A stretch of 64,000 bases of DNA from an uncultured Sphingomonas sp. (GTDB taxonomy: Bacteria > Pseudomonadota > Alphaproteobacteria > Sphingomonadales > Sphingomonadaceae): contig NZ_CAJYTI010000040.1 in NCBI RefSeq assembly GCF_913777625.1, positions 124,001 through 188,000 on the forward strand, in the 5' to 3' direction. Both the position numbers and the translations under genes were made by a program. Below are positions 20,855-29,391 of this stretch, one piece after another; position 1 is the stretch's first letter, and every line of letters begins with the position of its first letter. A model generated the notes under the pieces. It searched no databases. It had not been told where the DNA came from and was given only the letters and a program-made list of their open reading frames with translations.

Positions 20855-21226
20855 ATGGCCCCGCTCGCCTTCGCCCTCGTCGCGATCCTCCTGCCGCCCC
20901 AGACGCGCGGCCCCGCAGGGGACGACGATGGCAAGGGGATCGCCGCCCGATCGCTGACCCAGCAGCGCTGCCCCACGCCCCAGAGCGCCGACGAGATCGT
21001 CGTGTGCAAGCGCGACGAACCCGATCGCTATCGCATCGGCCCCAGCCTGCCGCCGCCGCCCCGGGCCCGCGCCATCGATCCCGCCTTCCGCCTGCCCGGC
21101 GGCGGCGAAGTTCGCGCGGAGGCCCAGCAACACAGCGCCGGCATCGCCTCCGTGCCGGCCGCCATGGTGACGCTACGCATTCCGTTGGGCGGCAAAAAGA
21201 AAAAGCCGGACGACGCACAAAAATAG
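20855..21226 (+). CDS. Secreted hypothetical protein with a CPTP...EIVVCKR motif
   Basis: 123 residues with a short hydrophobic N-terminus (MAPLAFALVAILLP) that looks like a signal peptide. The centre has two cysteines, QRCPTPQSADEIVVCKRDE, likely a disulphide in the periplasm, followed by a Pro-rich PPPPRARAIDP and a basic tail GGKKKKPDD. Proteins with the C-x(n)-DEIVVC pattern are common in sphingomonads; I know no function. GGAGAC lies upstream of the ATG. It precedes dapB by 41 bp on the same strand. Confidence 0.7.
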   Translation: MAPLAFALVAILLPPQTRGPAGDDDGKGIAARSLTQQRCPTPQSADEIVVCKRDEPDRYRIGPSLPPPPRARAIDPAFRLPGGGEVRAEAQQHSAGIASVPAAMVTLRIPLGGKKKKPDDAQK

Positions 21227-21267
21227 CCTCTGTCGCTCTGCCGCCGGATCGTGCAACAGCGCGCAGC

Positions 21268-21996
21268 ATGACGAGCATCGGCATCTACGGCAGCATGGGG
21301 CGGATGGGCCAGGCGATCGCCGCCGCCCTTCCCGAATTCGGCACACGGCTGGCAGGCGGCACCGATGTCGGCGGCGACCCCGCGGAACTCGCCCGCAAGG
21401 CCGATGTGATCGTCGATTTCTCCGCGCCCGCAGCGCTGGAGGCGAACCTCGCCGCCGCCCGCGCCGCGCGCACGCCGATCATGGTCGGCACCACGGGCCT
21501 GGGCGAGCGGCACCATCGGATGATCGATGCCGCCGCGCAGGAGATCGCCGTGCTGCAGACCGGCAACACCTCGCTGGGTATCGGCCTGCTTGCGCGGCTG
21601 GTGCGGGAAGCGGCCGCCCGGCTCGGGCAGGACTGGGACATCGAGATCATCGAGATGCACCACCGCAACAAGGCCGACGCCCCCTCGGGCACCGGGCTGA
21701 TGCTAGGCAATGCCGCCGCCGAGGCGTTGGGCACCACGCTGGCCGAAGCCGGGGTAAGCGACCGCGCCGGCCTTACCGGCCCGCGTGCCGCCGGCACGAT
21801 CGGCATGGCGAGCCTCCGCGGCGGATCGGTGATCGGGGACCACAGCGTGGTCTTCGCCAGCGATGGCGAGCGGATCGAGCTGACCCACCGCGCCGACGAT
21901 CGCGCGATCTTCGCCAAGGGCGCAATCCGCGCAGCACTTTGGCTCGCCGGCCGCGAGCCGGGTCGCTACACCATGGACCAGGTGCTCGGCGTGTGA
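21268..21996 (+). CDS. dapB: 4-hydroxy-tetrahydrodipicolinate reductase
   Basis: 242 residues, normal for DapB, which reduces 4-hydroxy-tetrahydrodipicolinate with NAD(P)H in lysine and diaminopimelate synthesis. The nucleotide-binding GIYGSMGRMGQAIA is at the N-terminus, DVIVDFSAPAA and GTTGLGE follow, and the catalytic signature EMHHRNKADAPSGT with the His-His and Lys is complete. The start at 21268 gives the family N-terminus MTSIGIYG. The stop overlaps the GTG start of nth (GTGA at 21993-21996), so dapB and nth form an operon. Confidence 0.96.
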   Translation: MTSIGIYGSMGRMGQAIAAALPEFGTRLAGGTDVGGDPAELARKADVIVDFSAPAALEANLAAARAARTPIMVGTTGLGERHHRMIDAAAQEIAVLQTGNTSLGIGLLARLVREAAARLGQDWDIEIIEMHHRNKADAPSGTGLMLGNAAAEALGTTLAEAGVSDRAGLTGPRAAGTIGMASLRGGSVIGDHSVVFASDGERIELTHRADDRAIFAKGAIRAALWLAGREPGRYTMDQVLGV

Positions 21997-22658
21997 AGAA
22001 GGCGGCGGTCGTCGAGTTCTTCGCGCGGCTGGCGGCGGACAATCCGCACCCGGAAACCGAGCTCGAATCGGTCAACACCTACACCTTGCTCGTCGCGGTG
22101 GTGCTTTCGGCCCAGGCGACCGACGCGGGCGTCAACAAGGCGACCCGCCGGCTCTTCGCAGAGGTGGACACCCCCGAGAAGATGGTGGCGCTGGGCGAGG
22201 CGGGCCTCAAGGCGCACATCAAGACGATCGGCCTGTTCAACACCAAGGCCAAGAACGTCATCGCGCTGTCCGAAGCGCTGATCCGCGACCATGGCGGCGA
22301 GGTCCCCGCCGATCGCGACGCGCTGGAGCAACTGCCCGGCGTCGGCCGCAAGACCGCCAACGTGGTGATGAACGTGGCGTTCGGCCACGAGACCTTCGCG
22401 GTCGACACGCACCTGTTCCGCGTCTGCAACCGCACCGGCCTCGCGCCGGGCAAGACGCCGCTGGCGGTGGAGCTGAAGCTGGAAAAGGTGGTGCCCCAGC
22501 CCTTCCGGCTCCATGCCCACCACTGGCTGATCCTGCACGGCCGCTACATCTGCAAGGCCCGCACGCCCGAATGCTGGCGCTGTCCCGTCGCCGATTGCTG
22601 TGCGTTCAAACCGAAGACACCGGCACCCAAGCCGAAGAAGGCAGCCGAGCCGGCCTGA
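21993..22658 (+). CDS. nth: Endonuclease III
   Basis: 221 residues from a GTG overlapping the dapB stop. Bifunctional DNA glycosylase/AP lyase for oxidised pyrimidines in base excision repair. The helix-hairpin-helix LPGVGRKTANVV carries the catalytic Lys, the catalytic Asp is in FAVDTHLFRVCNR, and the [4Fe-4S] loop has the spacing C-x6-C-x2-C-x5-C (CKARTPECWRCPVADCC). The Ala/Lys/Pro-rich tail after the cluster is not conserved in the family. tRNA-Arg follows 70 bp downstream. Confidence 0.96.
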   Translation: MKKAAVVEFFARLAADNPHPETELESVNTYTLLVAVVLSAQATDAGVNKATRRLFAEVDTPEKMVALGEAGLKAHIKTIGLFNTKAKNVIALSEALIRDHGGEVPADRDALEQLPGVGRKTANVVMNVAFGHETFAVDTHLFRVCNRTGLAPGKTPLAVELKLEKVVPQPFRLHAHHWLILHGRYICKARTPECWRCPVADCCAFKPKTPAPKPKKAAEPA

Positions 22659-22728
22659 GCTTTTGCGCGCCGCCCTGCCGAAACGGGCTGGCGTTCCCGC
22701 GATTGCTTTGCTAGTCGGCCCTTTCCAG

Positions 22729-22805
<77 letters not shown>

Positions 22806-23234
22806 TCTTTTCAATGACTTAGCGCAGCGCCGCGACGGCCGTACGGAAAATGTACGGAAAACATCGTCGGACGAAATGCGCTCAAATGAACCCTCGCAGA
22901 GACGATTCGGGCGACGCTTCTGTGCGCGCCCCGCTAATCGCGCAGCCTCCTTCACCGATCGGGTGCGGGTTAGCGGGAGGAAGGCGATGTTCCGATGCGG
23001 TTGTTGGTGCCCCCCCGGACGATCGCTTGACCGACAAGCTCGGCGAAGGCGTCGTAGCGAAGCCGGCCGAGGCGCTGCGTCTCGGTATCGAAGGCCGGTC
23101 GGTGTAACGTAAGGGTGAGCCGGTGGCGGACGAACAATCCAAGGGCCTCGGTCAGTCGAGCTTCTGCTCCATTCGATCGGCAGTACGGTTCTGGCGGTCA
23201 AGCCGCGCGCCGAAGCGCTGATCGAGTTCATGAC
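22806..23234 (+). other. Non-coding or decayed stretch after tRNA-Arg
   Basis: No intact gene is seen. A short tandem GTACGGAAAAT / GTACGGAAAAC lies at about 22840-22862, 35 bp past the tRNA, the sort of place where integrase arm sites or a lost integrase end would be. Short frames such as one reading VLAVKPRAEALIEFMTG near 23190-23230 look like leftovers of genes. GC content looks lower and more even over codon positions than in the neighbours. Confidence 0.45.
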
Positions 23235-23700
23235 CGGCACACCTACAACAAGCGAATAAATCGTCTGGCGACGATCCAGGAACATCGCATGGCCCGACGC
23301 GCAATCGGGCGGGGCGTACCGGAAGCGAAGATCGCGGAAGCGCTTGGACTCGAGGTTGCATCCATCCATCGGCGATCGCAGATGCTCTATGGGATCTGCA
23401 CCGAGGTTATTGATATCCTGAAAGACTTGGCCTGTCCGACAGCCGTCTTTGACGTCCTCCGGTGCATGTCCCCGATACGGCAGATCGAGGCCGCGGAACT
23501 CATGACCGGGCAGCAGAACTTCACGGTCGTGTGCGCCAAGGCAATGCTCGCGGCCACGCCGGACGATCAGTTGGTGCGTGTTCCCGCAAACCGGCCCGCG
23601 TCCGTTTCCAGCGAGCAGATGGCGCGAATGGAGCGAGAGCTTATTGGCCTTCAGATGCAGGTCAAGTCTGTCGAAGATCGATACGGCATCGATGGAGGCA
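23235..23700 (+). pseudogene. Fragment of a RepB/ParB-type plasmid partition protein
   Basis: The frame reads HTYNKRINRLATIQEHRMARRAIGRG (written here in part: NRLATIQEHRM), then a helix-turn-helix-like EAKIAEALGLEVASIHRR and IRQIEAAELMTGQQNF, and a helical SSEQMARMERELIGLQMQV. This matches the C-terminal 'RepB plasmid partition' family as I remember it. The N-terminal ParB nuclease-like domain is missing and the frame runs into unrelated sequence near 23700, so it is truncated at both ends. Found on plasmids and integrated elements of sphingomonads, which points to an island remnant at the tRNA. Confidence 0.6.
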
Positions 23701-23898
23701 CTGATCCACCGCGTCCTCGAAGCTGTTCGGTTCGACGTCGAAATCCCGGATCGGTTCGGCAAGCCAGTCCGGCCGCGCGAATGGTTCTTGGTACCGCTTC
23801 CCGTAGTCGACGAAATCGTTGCACGCATCGCCGATGGCACGCTGGCGGGAATGACCTCCGATGTCCGATCGGCTGCGCTAGTGCCGATCGGATCGTAG
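23692..23898 (+). pseudogene. C-terminal fragment of a GIY-YIG / T5orf172-like nuclease (tentative)
   Basis: A 68-codon tail from MEALIHRVLEAVRFDVE through IPDRFGKPVRPREWFLVPL and VVDEIVARIADGTL to a stop. The PVRPREWFLVPL block resembles the C-terminus of GIY-YIG nuclease-family proteins from sphingomonad accessory DNA; this is from memory. The catalytic GIY-YIG part is missing. It overlaps the end of the RepB-like fragment in another frame, showing a deletion junction between two genes. Confidence 0.4.
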
Positions 23899-23955
23899 CG
23901 TGCCGGAACCACTGCCACGTGGAGCATGGCTACGGTCGGAAGGGCGGCGTCAACG

Positions 23956-24051
23956 ATGGAGCGTATCGACCGTCTGCCGCCCGCTGTCGAGGTGGCGGAT
24001 TACGACCAGCTTACGCCGTTTATCCGTGGTAGGCCGAACGTCCGGATTTGA
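23956..24051 (+). CDS. Very short frame of 31 codons, probably a gene remnant
   Basis: Reads MERIDRLPPAVEVADYDQL and then TPFIRGRPNVRI before a TGA. It has no clear ribosome site and no family I recognise. It is listed because the composition looks protein-like and because it lies within the decayed island between the GIY-YIG fragment and the aminotransferase gene. It may be a piece of a longer lost gene. Confidence 0.2.
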   Translation: MERIDRLPPAVEVADYDQLTPFIRGRPNVRI

Positions 24052-24132
24052 CGGAAGCCGCCAACCGGGCGGGACAAATTGCGGGACAGTCGCCGACCCG
24101 GACGTTGCAAAGCAATTGATCGCCCATCTGGA

Positions 24133-24930
24133 CTAGACAGGCGACTTCCACGGCTCGCGAGCATAGGCATCGTGCAGAATCTCCGCGAGCGCATCGGAGC
24201 GGTCGAATTGATGATCGCCGATGCTGGAAACCGCCAACCCTGGCGTCCAGGAGTTCACGACGACCGCTCCTTCCAGACCAGCCACCGCGTCCGCCCGCAC
24301 GGATGCTTCGCGTTGCGGTACACCGGCCGCTGCGAGTTGCCGTTGCAGAATGGCCATCGTGACCCCCCGCAGAACGGCAGCCTTCGGCCACACGATCGAC
24401 GCGCCATCCCAGAACGCCAGGTTCCAGATCGTCGCTTCCGCCAGTCGCCCCTGACTGTCCACGAATGCGGCATCGTCAAAGCCGCGCGCGATCGCCCGAT
24501 GAAGAAAGTACGTCTTGGCCGCTTCGCCGACGTGCTTGATGTCCGGGCGCCAGCGATCATGACGAACCATGTCGAGGCGTAACGGGCCGACGGGGCCGTC
24601 GGTCGCCGGCATGGTGCGGATCAGCACAGCGGGAGGACTATCGTCGGCCCGCACAAATTCACCGGAACGCAGAAACATCGTGATGGTGAGCGAGGCGTTC
24701 GGTGCGCGATCGACGATGCTCGAGATTTCGGCGACCACCTGTTCGTCCGGCGTCGCACGGCCGAACAGTTCAAGGGACGCCCGGCGCAGCCGCCCCAGAT
24801 GCAAGTCAAGACCACGAACCCGGCCGTTACGGACCTGCATGGCAGTGAAGTGGGCAAAGCCGGCGAAGGCAAGCGGCGCGAGATTCGCTGGCGTCGCGGA
24901 TGCCCCATCAACGAGGGTGAGATCGGTCAT
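24133..24930 (-). CDS. Class IV PLP-dependent aminotransferase
   Basis: 265 residues from MTDLTLVDG (GGAG upstream). Fold type IV PLP enzyme, the group of branched-chain and D-amino-acid aminotransferases and aminodeoxychorismate lyase. Visible: FTAMQVRNGRVRGLDLHLGRL, the probable PLP Lys in HVGEAAKTYFLHR, EATIWNLAFWDG and AVLRGVTMAILQ. It is short and lacks the usual 'G-x-T-x-E-S' form of the cofactor loop (here EATIWN), so it belongs to a divergent subgroup whose substrate I cannot name. It is transcribed away from the MerR gene through a MerR-style promoter. Confidence 0.85.
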   Translation of the reverse strand: MTDLTLVDGASATPANLAPLAFAGFAHFTAMQVRNGRVRGLDLHLGRLRRASLELFGRATPDEQVVAEISSIVDRAPNASLTITMFLRSGEFVRADDSPPAVLIRTMPATDGPVGPLRLDMVRHDRWRPDIKHVGEAAKTYFLHRAIARGFDDAAFVDSQGRLAEATIWNLAFWDGASIVWPKAAVLRGVTMAILQRQLAAAGVPQREASVRADAVAGLEGAVVVNSWTPGLAVSSIGDHQFDRSDALAEILHDAYAREPWKSPV

Positions 24931-24971
24931 TGAAAATGCTCCCGGGCTTGGTCCTATGGCGGAAGCGCGGC

Positions 24972-25002
24972 ATATAGACCCTGACAGCGCTGTAAGGGTC
25001 AA
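24972..25002 (-). promoter_or_regulatory. MerR-type promoter/operator for the aminotransferase gene
   Basis: On the minus strand TTGACC (25002-24997), a 19-bp spacer and CTATAT (24977-24972) form a promoter with the long spacer typical of MerR-activated genes. The spacer is covered by a dyad, GACCCTGACAGC facing GCTGTAAGGGTC (24977-25000), with one mismatch in 12. The merR start is only 9 bp beyond the dyad. Both features fit direct control by the adjacent MerR protein. Confidence 0.7.
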
Positions 25003-25008
25003 GAGGCG

Positions 25009-25353
25009 ATGCGGATCGGTGAACTGGCGCGACGCACGGGCGTGAGCGTGCGGATGCTGCGCTATTATGAAGCAGAGGAATTGCTTTCGCCTGAGCGAAC
25101 CTCAGCGGGCTATCGCGACTACCCCGCCGATGCTGTCGGGACGGTCGAGACCATCCGGCTGCTCGGGCAGGCGGGCATGACCCTGCCGGTCATTCGCCAC
25201 TTTCTTCCCTGCACGCTCCATGCACGCGGCGCGTTCGAGCCTTGTGACGAACTTCGCGGCATCCTCCTGGACCAACTGGCGGCCGTCGATCAGCGGATGG
25301 CATCACTCAAGGAGAGCCGAAACAGGCTGGAGAGCATTTTGTCGCAGCTTTAG
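25009..25353 (+). CDS. MerR-family transcriptional regulator
   Basis: 114 residues. The N-terminal winged helix MRIGELARRTGVSVRMLRYYE is the MerR signature, followed by LLSPERTSAGYRDY (the wing) and a C-terminal coiled coil (DQLAAVDQRMASLKESRNRL). Two cysteines, in FLPCTLHARG and FEPCDELRG, lie at the start of the dimerisation helix and might form the effector site, but the spacing is not that of CueR or ZntR. It faces the aminotransferase gene across a 78-bp region with a MerR-type promoter and probably controls it. Confidence 0.88.
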   Translation: MRIGELARRTGVSVRMLRYYEAEELLSPERTSAGYRDYPADAVGTVETIRLLGQAGMTLPVIRHFLPCTLHARGAFEPCDELRGILLDQLAAVDQRMASLKESRNRLESILSQL

Positions 25354-25751
25354 CGCCCAAGCTCGTCTCGCGCGATATTCCGGATTTGCCATCCTTTTCG
25401 GGACGCTTGCGAAAAGTAGCTCTCGGCAAAACACGTCATTCGGCGAACTCTTTTCAAATGACTGCTTCGTCCCAAGCCAAGTCAAACCTACCGCCATTGG
25501 CGCTCACTAATCGGTCGCGCCTATGCTTATCCGCCGTTGGGCAGCCCTCCTGACCACTATTTCCCAATGATCTGAGTGCCCAACGCTTTCACCTCGGGTA
25601 CGCCAGTCCCCACCGCCTTGAAACGCTCGCTTCGCCGTCCACCCGCCTCGGCGAGGACACGAATCTCCGGGAAGCAGCCAAGTGTCGCCGCCCGGCTCGA
25701 TCCGTGCGCAACGAACCTGTGGGAGAATCGTCAACGCGTGATGTAGCACCC
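25354..25751. other. 398-bp stretch with no recognisable gene
   Basis: Several short frames exist on both strands but none shows family features, a signal peptide or a good start. Composition looks less GC-rich than the flanks, like the decayed stretch after the tRNA, so it may be the right end of the same accessory region. Confidence 0.45.
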
Positions 25752-26720
25752 TTACCGGGCTCTCCCGTTGGCCTTGCAAGGCCCATCCCAGGGCGTGCGG
25801 TAGCGGACAAGCGCTGCCGGCTCGTCCGTCTGGATGATGGAGACGCCGGCGGCGCAAAGCCGCCCCCACACCGCGTCCGGGTCGCGTAGCGCATCAACAT
25901 CGCTGAAGCCGCCCAGCACGAAGCCGTCGAACAGCGTGTTGACCCACAGCCGCACGCCCAGCGCGCGCGTGCGCAATGCGATGGGCGCAAGGCGCGGCTC
26001 GGCCAGATAGGGCAGCTCGATCGCGATCGGGCGGCGGCTGGCCGCCATCTGTGCGTCGACGATCGCCGGCACATCGGACCCGCTGCCGTCGCCGCTGACC
26101 GGGATGACCGCGAAGGGTACCCGGTCATAGGGAGCGACCGACGCCAGCGGCAGCGATCCCGTGCCGGCAAAGGTCTTGACGATCACGCCGTCCTGCAGGC
26201 CTGCCCGCTCGACCTCCGCCACCACTTCGCCGTAGATTGCGTCCTTGACGTCGAGGTTGAGCAGGATGCGGCCCTTGGCATAGGCCAATATCTCGGCCAG
26301 CGTCGGGACCGTCTGGCCGGTGATCGGCTGCGCGGCGCCACCCATGTCCTGGCGCAGGTGGAGCGTCTTGATCTGGGCGAGGGTGAGGTCGCTCACCTTA
26401 CCATGGCCGTCGGTGGTGCGATCGACGGTCTCGTCATGCACCATCACCAGATAGCCGTCGCGGGTGCGGCGGACGTCGGTCTCCATCACTTCCACCCCGA
26501 GCGCGACGCACTGGTCGAGCGCGGCGAACGAGTTCTCCGGCGTGAGGCCGAGGCCGCTATAGGGGGCGGCGCGATGGCAGCCGCGATGGGCGACGATGAT
26601 CAGCCCGCCCCTCGGGTCGCGCAGGCGACGCATCATGTCGGTGGTGTCCCCCGCCCGGGCGGGGAGGGGCAGCGCGGTGGCGGCGAGCGCTGCGAGCATC
26701 AGGGAGCGCAGGGGTTTCAT
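25752..26720 (-). CDS. Glycerophosphodiester phosphodiesterase family protein, exported
   Basis: 322 residues from the ATG at 26720, with signal peptide MKPLRSLMLAALAATALPLPARA. GDPD TIM-barrel landmarks: IIVAHRGCH (catalytic His and Arg), LTPENSFAALDQC, the acidic pair in EVMETDVRRTRDG, MVHDETVDRTTDG (second His) and LLNLDVKD. It hydrolyses glycerophosphodiesters in the periplasm to glycerol-3-phosphate and an alcohol. The protein ends RYRTPWDGPCKANGRAR after IIQTDEPAALV; the tail after RY does not look like the family end, so the 3' end may have been changed at the island border. It follows the TonB receptor by 86 bp, same strand. Confidence 0.88.
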   Translation of the reverse strand: MKPLRSLMLAALAATALPLPARAGDTTDMMRRLRDPRGGLIIVAHRGCHRAAPYSGLGLTPENSFAALDQCVALGVEVMETDVRRTRDGYLVMVHDETVDRTTDGHGKVSDLTLAQIKTLHLRQDMGGAAQPITGQTVPTLAEILAYAKGRILLNLDVKDAIYGEVVAEVERAGLQDGVIVKTFAGTGSLPLASVAPYDRVPFAVIPVSGDGSGSDVPAIVDAQMAASRRPIAIELPYLAEPRLAPIALRTRALGVRLWVNTLFDGFVLGGFSDVDALRDPDAVWGRLCAAGVSIIQTDEPAALVRYRTPWDGPCKANGRAR

Positions 26721-26806
26721 GCACAAATCCGTGGCAAGACAAACAGGCGGGGAAGCCCGACACGGGCTTCCCCAAGGCGCGATTCAGCGGGAGGAACGTC
26801 CCCGCC

Positions 26807-29308
26807 TCACCATTTCTTGCTGACGATCAGCCGCACGTTGCGGCCGAACAGCGGGCGGCCGAAGATCGCGGTGGGCGTCCCCTGCCCGGCCAGGCGGTCA
26901 CCGGCGGTATTGCCTTCGGTCAGGCCGTGCGCGTTGGTCAGGTTGTCGCCGGCCAGCTGGAAGCGCCAGTCGCCATGCTCGAGCATCGCGCCCAGGCCAA
27001 AATAGCCATAGGCGGGCAGCGCCGTGTTGTTGAAGAAGTCGACATAGCGGCGGGTGATATAGTCGTAGCGACCATAGACGCTCAGCCGGTCCGCGCCGAG
27101 ATGGAAGTCCAGCGTCGGCCGGACGTTGAGGAACAGCTTCGGCTCGCGCAGGATCTGCTTGCCATTGGCCTTGCTGCCGTCGGCGCCGGTATTGCTGCTG
27201 AAGTTGAGATATTTCGGGTCCTGCACGGTGACCGAGCCCGCCAGCGAGAAGGGCCCGCCCAGCTGGATCTGGCCGTCAGCCTCGACCCCCTTGTTCTGCG
27301 CAGTGCCGACGAAGTTGACCGTCTGGTCGCTCCGCCCGGTCTGCGGGTTGAAGGCGGTGAAGCTGGCGTTGAGCGGATCGAACTTGGTGTAAAAGCCGGT
27401 GACGTAGAGATAGGATCGGCCGAACGCCGCCTTGATGCCGGCTTCGTACAGCCGCGCCTTGGTGGGCGCGAGCGACGGCGTCGGGTAGGTCGTGGTCACC
27501 GAAGCGGTCGCCGGGATCTCCAGCCGCGAGGCGCGGGCATAGATGCCCAGATGGCGGCTGAAGTCGTAATTGGCGCCGAGCGTCCAGTTGGTCGCCTGGA
27601 AGTTGAGCTTGTTCGTGCCCACCGCGCCGGTGAAGGCGCGGGTGGCATCGTCGGCCAGCGTGGTCGGGTCGCCGAGATTGGCCGCGGTGGTCAGTTGGCC
27701 GAAGCCGTCATAGCGATACCATTCGTGGCGAATGCCGGCATCGATGCGCAGGCGGTTCGTCACGTCCCAGGTATCGGCACCGTAGAGCGCGATCACCTTG
27801 GCATCAAACCCGCCCGCGTTGAGCGAGGCGGCATCGTTCAGCGACCCGCGATCGGTGACATACCCCTTCACCGATCCGTCCGTGCCATAGGCGACGAGAT
27901 CGAGCAGGCGCGGCTGCGACCGCACTTCCATCAGGTAATTCTGGTAGACCGCAAAGGAATTGACGCCCCACAGCGCGGCGTAGCTGCCGACGCGGACGTC
28001 GTGGGTGCCCAGCCCCGTCTCGAACTTGCGCGTGACGCTGAGATCGCCCTGCCCCGAATAGAAGTCGGCGCTGATCGAACGATATTGCGCCTGCACCACC
28101 AGCCCCGAGGCGGTGGCGGGATCATAGGCGGTCGCGCCGCCGGTGCCGGCCAGGGCATAGCCCATGCGGGTCACGCCGGCGCCGAAGGCCGCCTGCGCCT
28201 TGCTCAGATAGCTGCTGGCGAAGGCCGTGCCGTCCGCCGGGTTCGAAGTGGAATAGAGCGCGTCGAAATCGTTGCGGCCATTGGTGTAGCCGGCCTTGGC
28301 GGAGACGTGCCACGCGTCGAAATCGCCTTCATAATCGAGCGCGACATTGCCGAAGCGCATGTGGCGGCCGTTCGAAAGGTCGCCGGTGCGGCTCTGAATC
28401 GCGCCAGCTCCGTCGCGATACTTGATCGTCGCCGCCCGCAGCGCCGGCGTGTTCAGCGTGCCGGTGAAATAGTCGATATAGTTGTTGAGACTGACCGACG
28501 TGTTGCGCGGATCGGCGGTCGGGATCGACAGATAGAAGAGGTTGTGGTCGTTGGTATACTGGCCGGAGATCTTCAGCGTGCCGTTGTCCAGCGTGCGCAG
28601 GATGTTGGCGCGGAGCTGGCCGCCCTTGTCCGACGGGAAGCCATTGTCGCGATAGCCGTCGTTATAGCGATAGAAGCCGCCGACCGCGAAGGTGGTGCGC
28701 TTGCCGAGCGGACCTGACTGATAGCCCTCCAGCCGGTACAGCCCGGTGGTCCCCAGCGTCACCTGCGCCTCGCCATGCGGGGTCTGCTCGCCGCTCACCG
28801 TAATGACGTTGACGATCGCCGCTGCGCCCGAGGCATAGATCGGCGCCGGGCCGCCGCGCACCACTTCGACGCGATCGGTCATCAGGTCGAAGCGGTTCAT
28901 GCCGTCGCCCTGGTTGAAGAAGAAGCCGTCCAGTTCATGGAACAGCGGCAACCCGTCCTGCTGGTAGTAGAGATAGCCGCGATCGGTGGGGATGCCGCGC
29001 ACACGGGTGATGTTCTGCACCTCGCCGCCGGTCTGCTCGACATGGATGCCGGGCAGCGCCCCGACCAGCTCGGTCATGCTCTTCGGCGCCAGCTTGCGCA
29101 CATCGTCCTGCGACAGCGTGTTGACCGCATAGGAAACGTCGAAGCGGCGCTGGGCGCGCGCCGATCCGGTGACGACGATGTCCTGCGGTGCTTCCACCGA
29201 GGCATCGGCCGCACCCGATGGGGCGGGCTGGGTCTGTGCCTGCGCGGGTATCGCCGCCATCCAAAGCGCCGGTACCGCGGCACCTGCCAGCAAAATTCGC
29301 TTGGTCAT
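26807..29308 (-). CDS. TonB-dependent receptor, linked to a phosphodiesterase
   Basis: 833 residues. Signal MTKRILLAGAAVPALWMAAIPAQA, TonB box DIVVTGSAR, plug with DVRKLAPKSMTELVGALPG, TRVRGIPTDRGYLYYQQDG, DRVEVVRGGPAPIYASGA and VNVITVSG. The barrel ends LIVSKKW, with a terminal Trp where Phe is usual. Downstream on the same strand is the glycerophosphodiester phosphodiesterase and upstream the ROK regulator, so a role in uptake of a phosphodiester or a sugar derivative is likely. An AT-rich dyad lies at its promoter. Confidence 0.92.
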   Translation of the reverse strand: MTKRILLAGAAVPALWMAAIPAQAQTQPAPSGAADASVEAPQDIVVTGSARAQRRFDVSYAVNTLSQDDVRKLAPKSMTELVGALPGIHVEQTGGEVQNITRVRGIPTDRGYLYYQQDGLPLFHELDGFFFNQGDGMNRFDLMTDRVEVVRGGPAPIYASGAAAIVNVITVSGEQTPHGEAQVTLGTTGLYRLEGYQSGPLGKRTTFAVGGFYRYNDGYRDNGFPSDKGGQLRANILRTLDNGTLKISGQYTNDHNLFYLSIPTADPRNTSVSLNNYIDYFTGTLNTPALRAATIKYRDGAGAIQSRTGDLSNGRHMRFGNVALDYEGDFDAWHVSAKAGYTNGRNDFDALYSTSNPADGTAFASSYLSKAQAAFGAGVTRMGYALAGTGGATAYDPATASGLVVQAQYRSISADFYSGQGDLSVTRKFETGLGTHDVRVGSYAALWGVNSFAVYQNYLMEVRSQPRLLDLVAYGTDGSVKGYVTDRGSLNDAASLNAGGFDAKVIALYGADTWDVTNRLRIDAGIRHEWYRYDGFGQLTTAANLGDPTTLADDATRAFTGAVGTNKLNFQATNWTLGANYDFSRHLGIYARASRLEIPATASVTTTYPTPSLAPTKARLYEAGIKAAFGRSYLYVTGFYTKFDPLNASFTAFNPQTGRSDQTVNFVGTAQNKGVEADGQIQLGGPFSLAGSVTVQDPKYLNFSSNTGADGSKANGKQILREPKLFLNVRPTLDFHLGADRLSVYGRYDYITRRYVDFFNNTALPAYGYFGLGAMLEHGDWRFQLAGDNLTNAHGLTEGNTAGDRLAGQGTPTAIFGRPLFGRNVRLIVSKKW

Positions 29309-29362
29309 CTGATTTCCCCGTTCTTGCCTGATGCGGGGCGCGTGGCGCTGCTTCGTGACTCT

Positions 29363-29386
29363 TTTATTTGCTTACATGAAATTAAA
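29363..29386. promoter_or_regulatory. AT-rich imperfect dyad upstream of the TonB receptor, candidate ROK operator
   Basis: TTTATTTGCTTA and CATGAAATTAAA are imperfect inverted copies (8 of 12 positions agree), an AT island between the ROK regulator's stop and the receptor's start. NagC/Mlc-type ROK repressors bind TTATTT...AAATAA-like sites, which these arms resemble. Weak evidence on its own; the position makes it plausible. Confidence 0.4.
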
Positions 29387-29391
29387 TCGAA

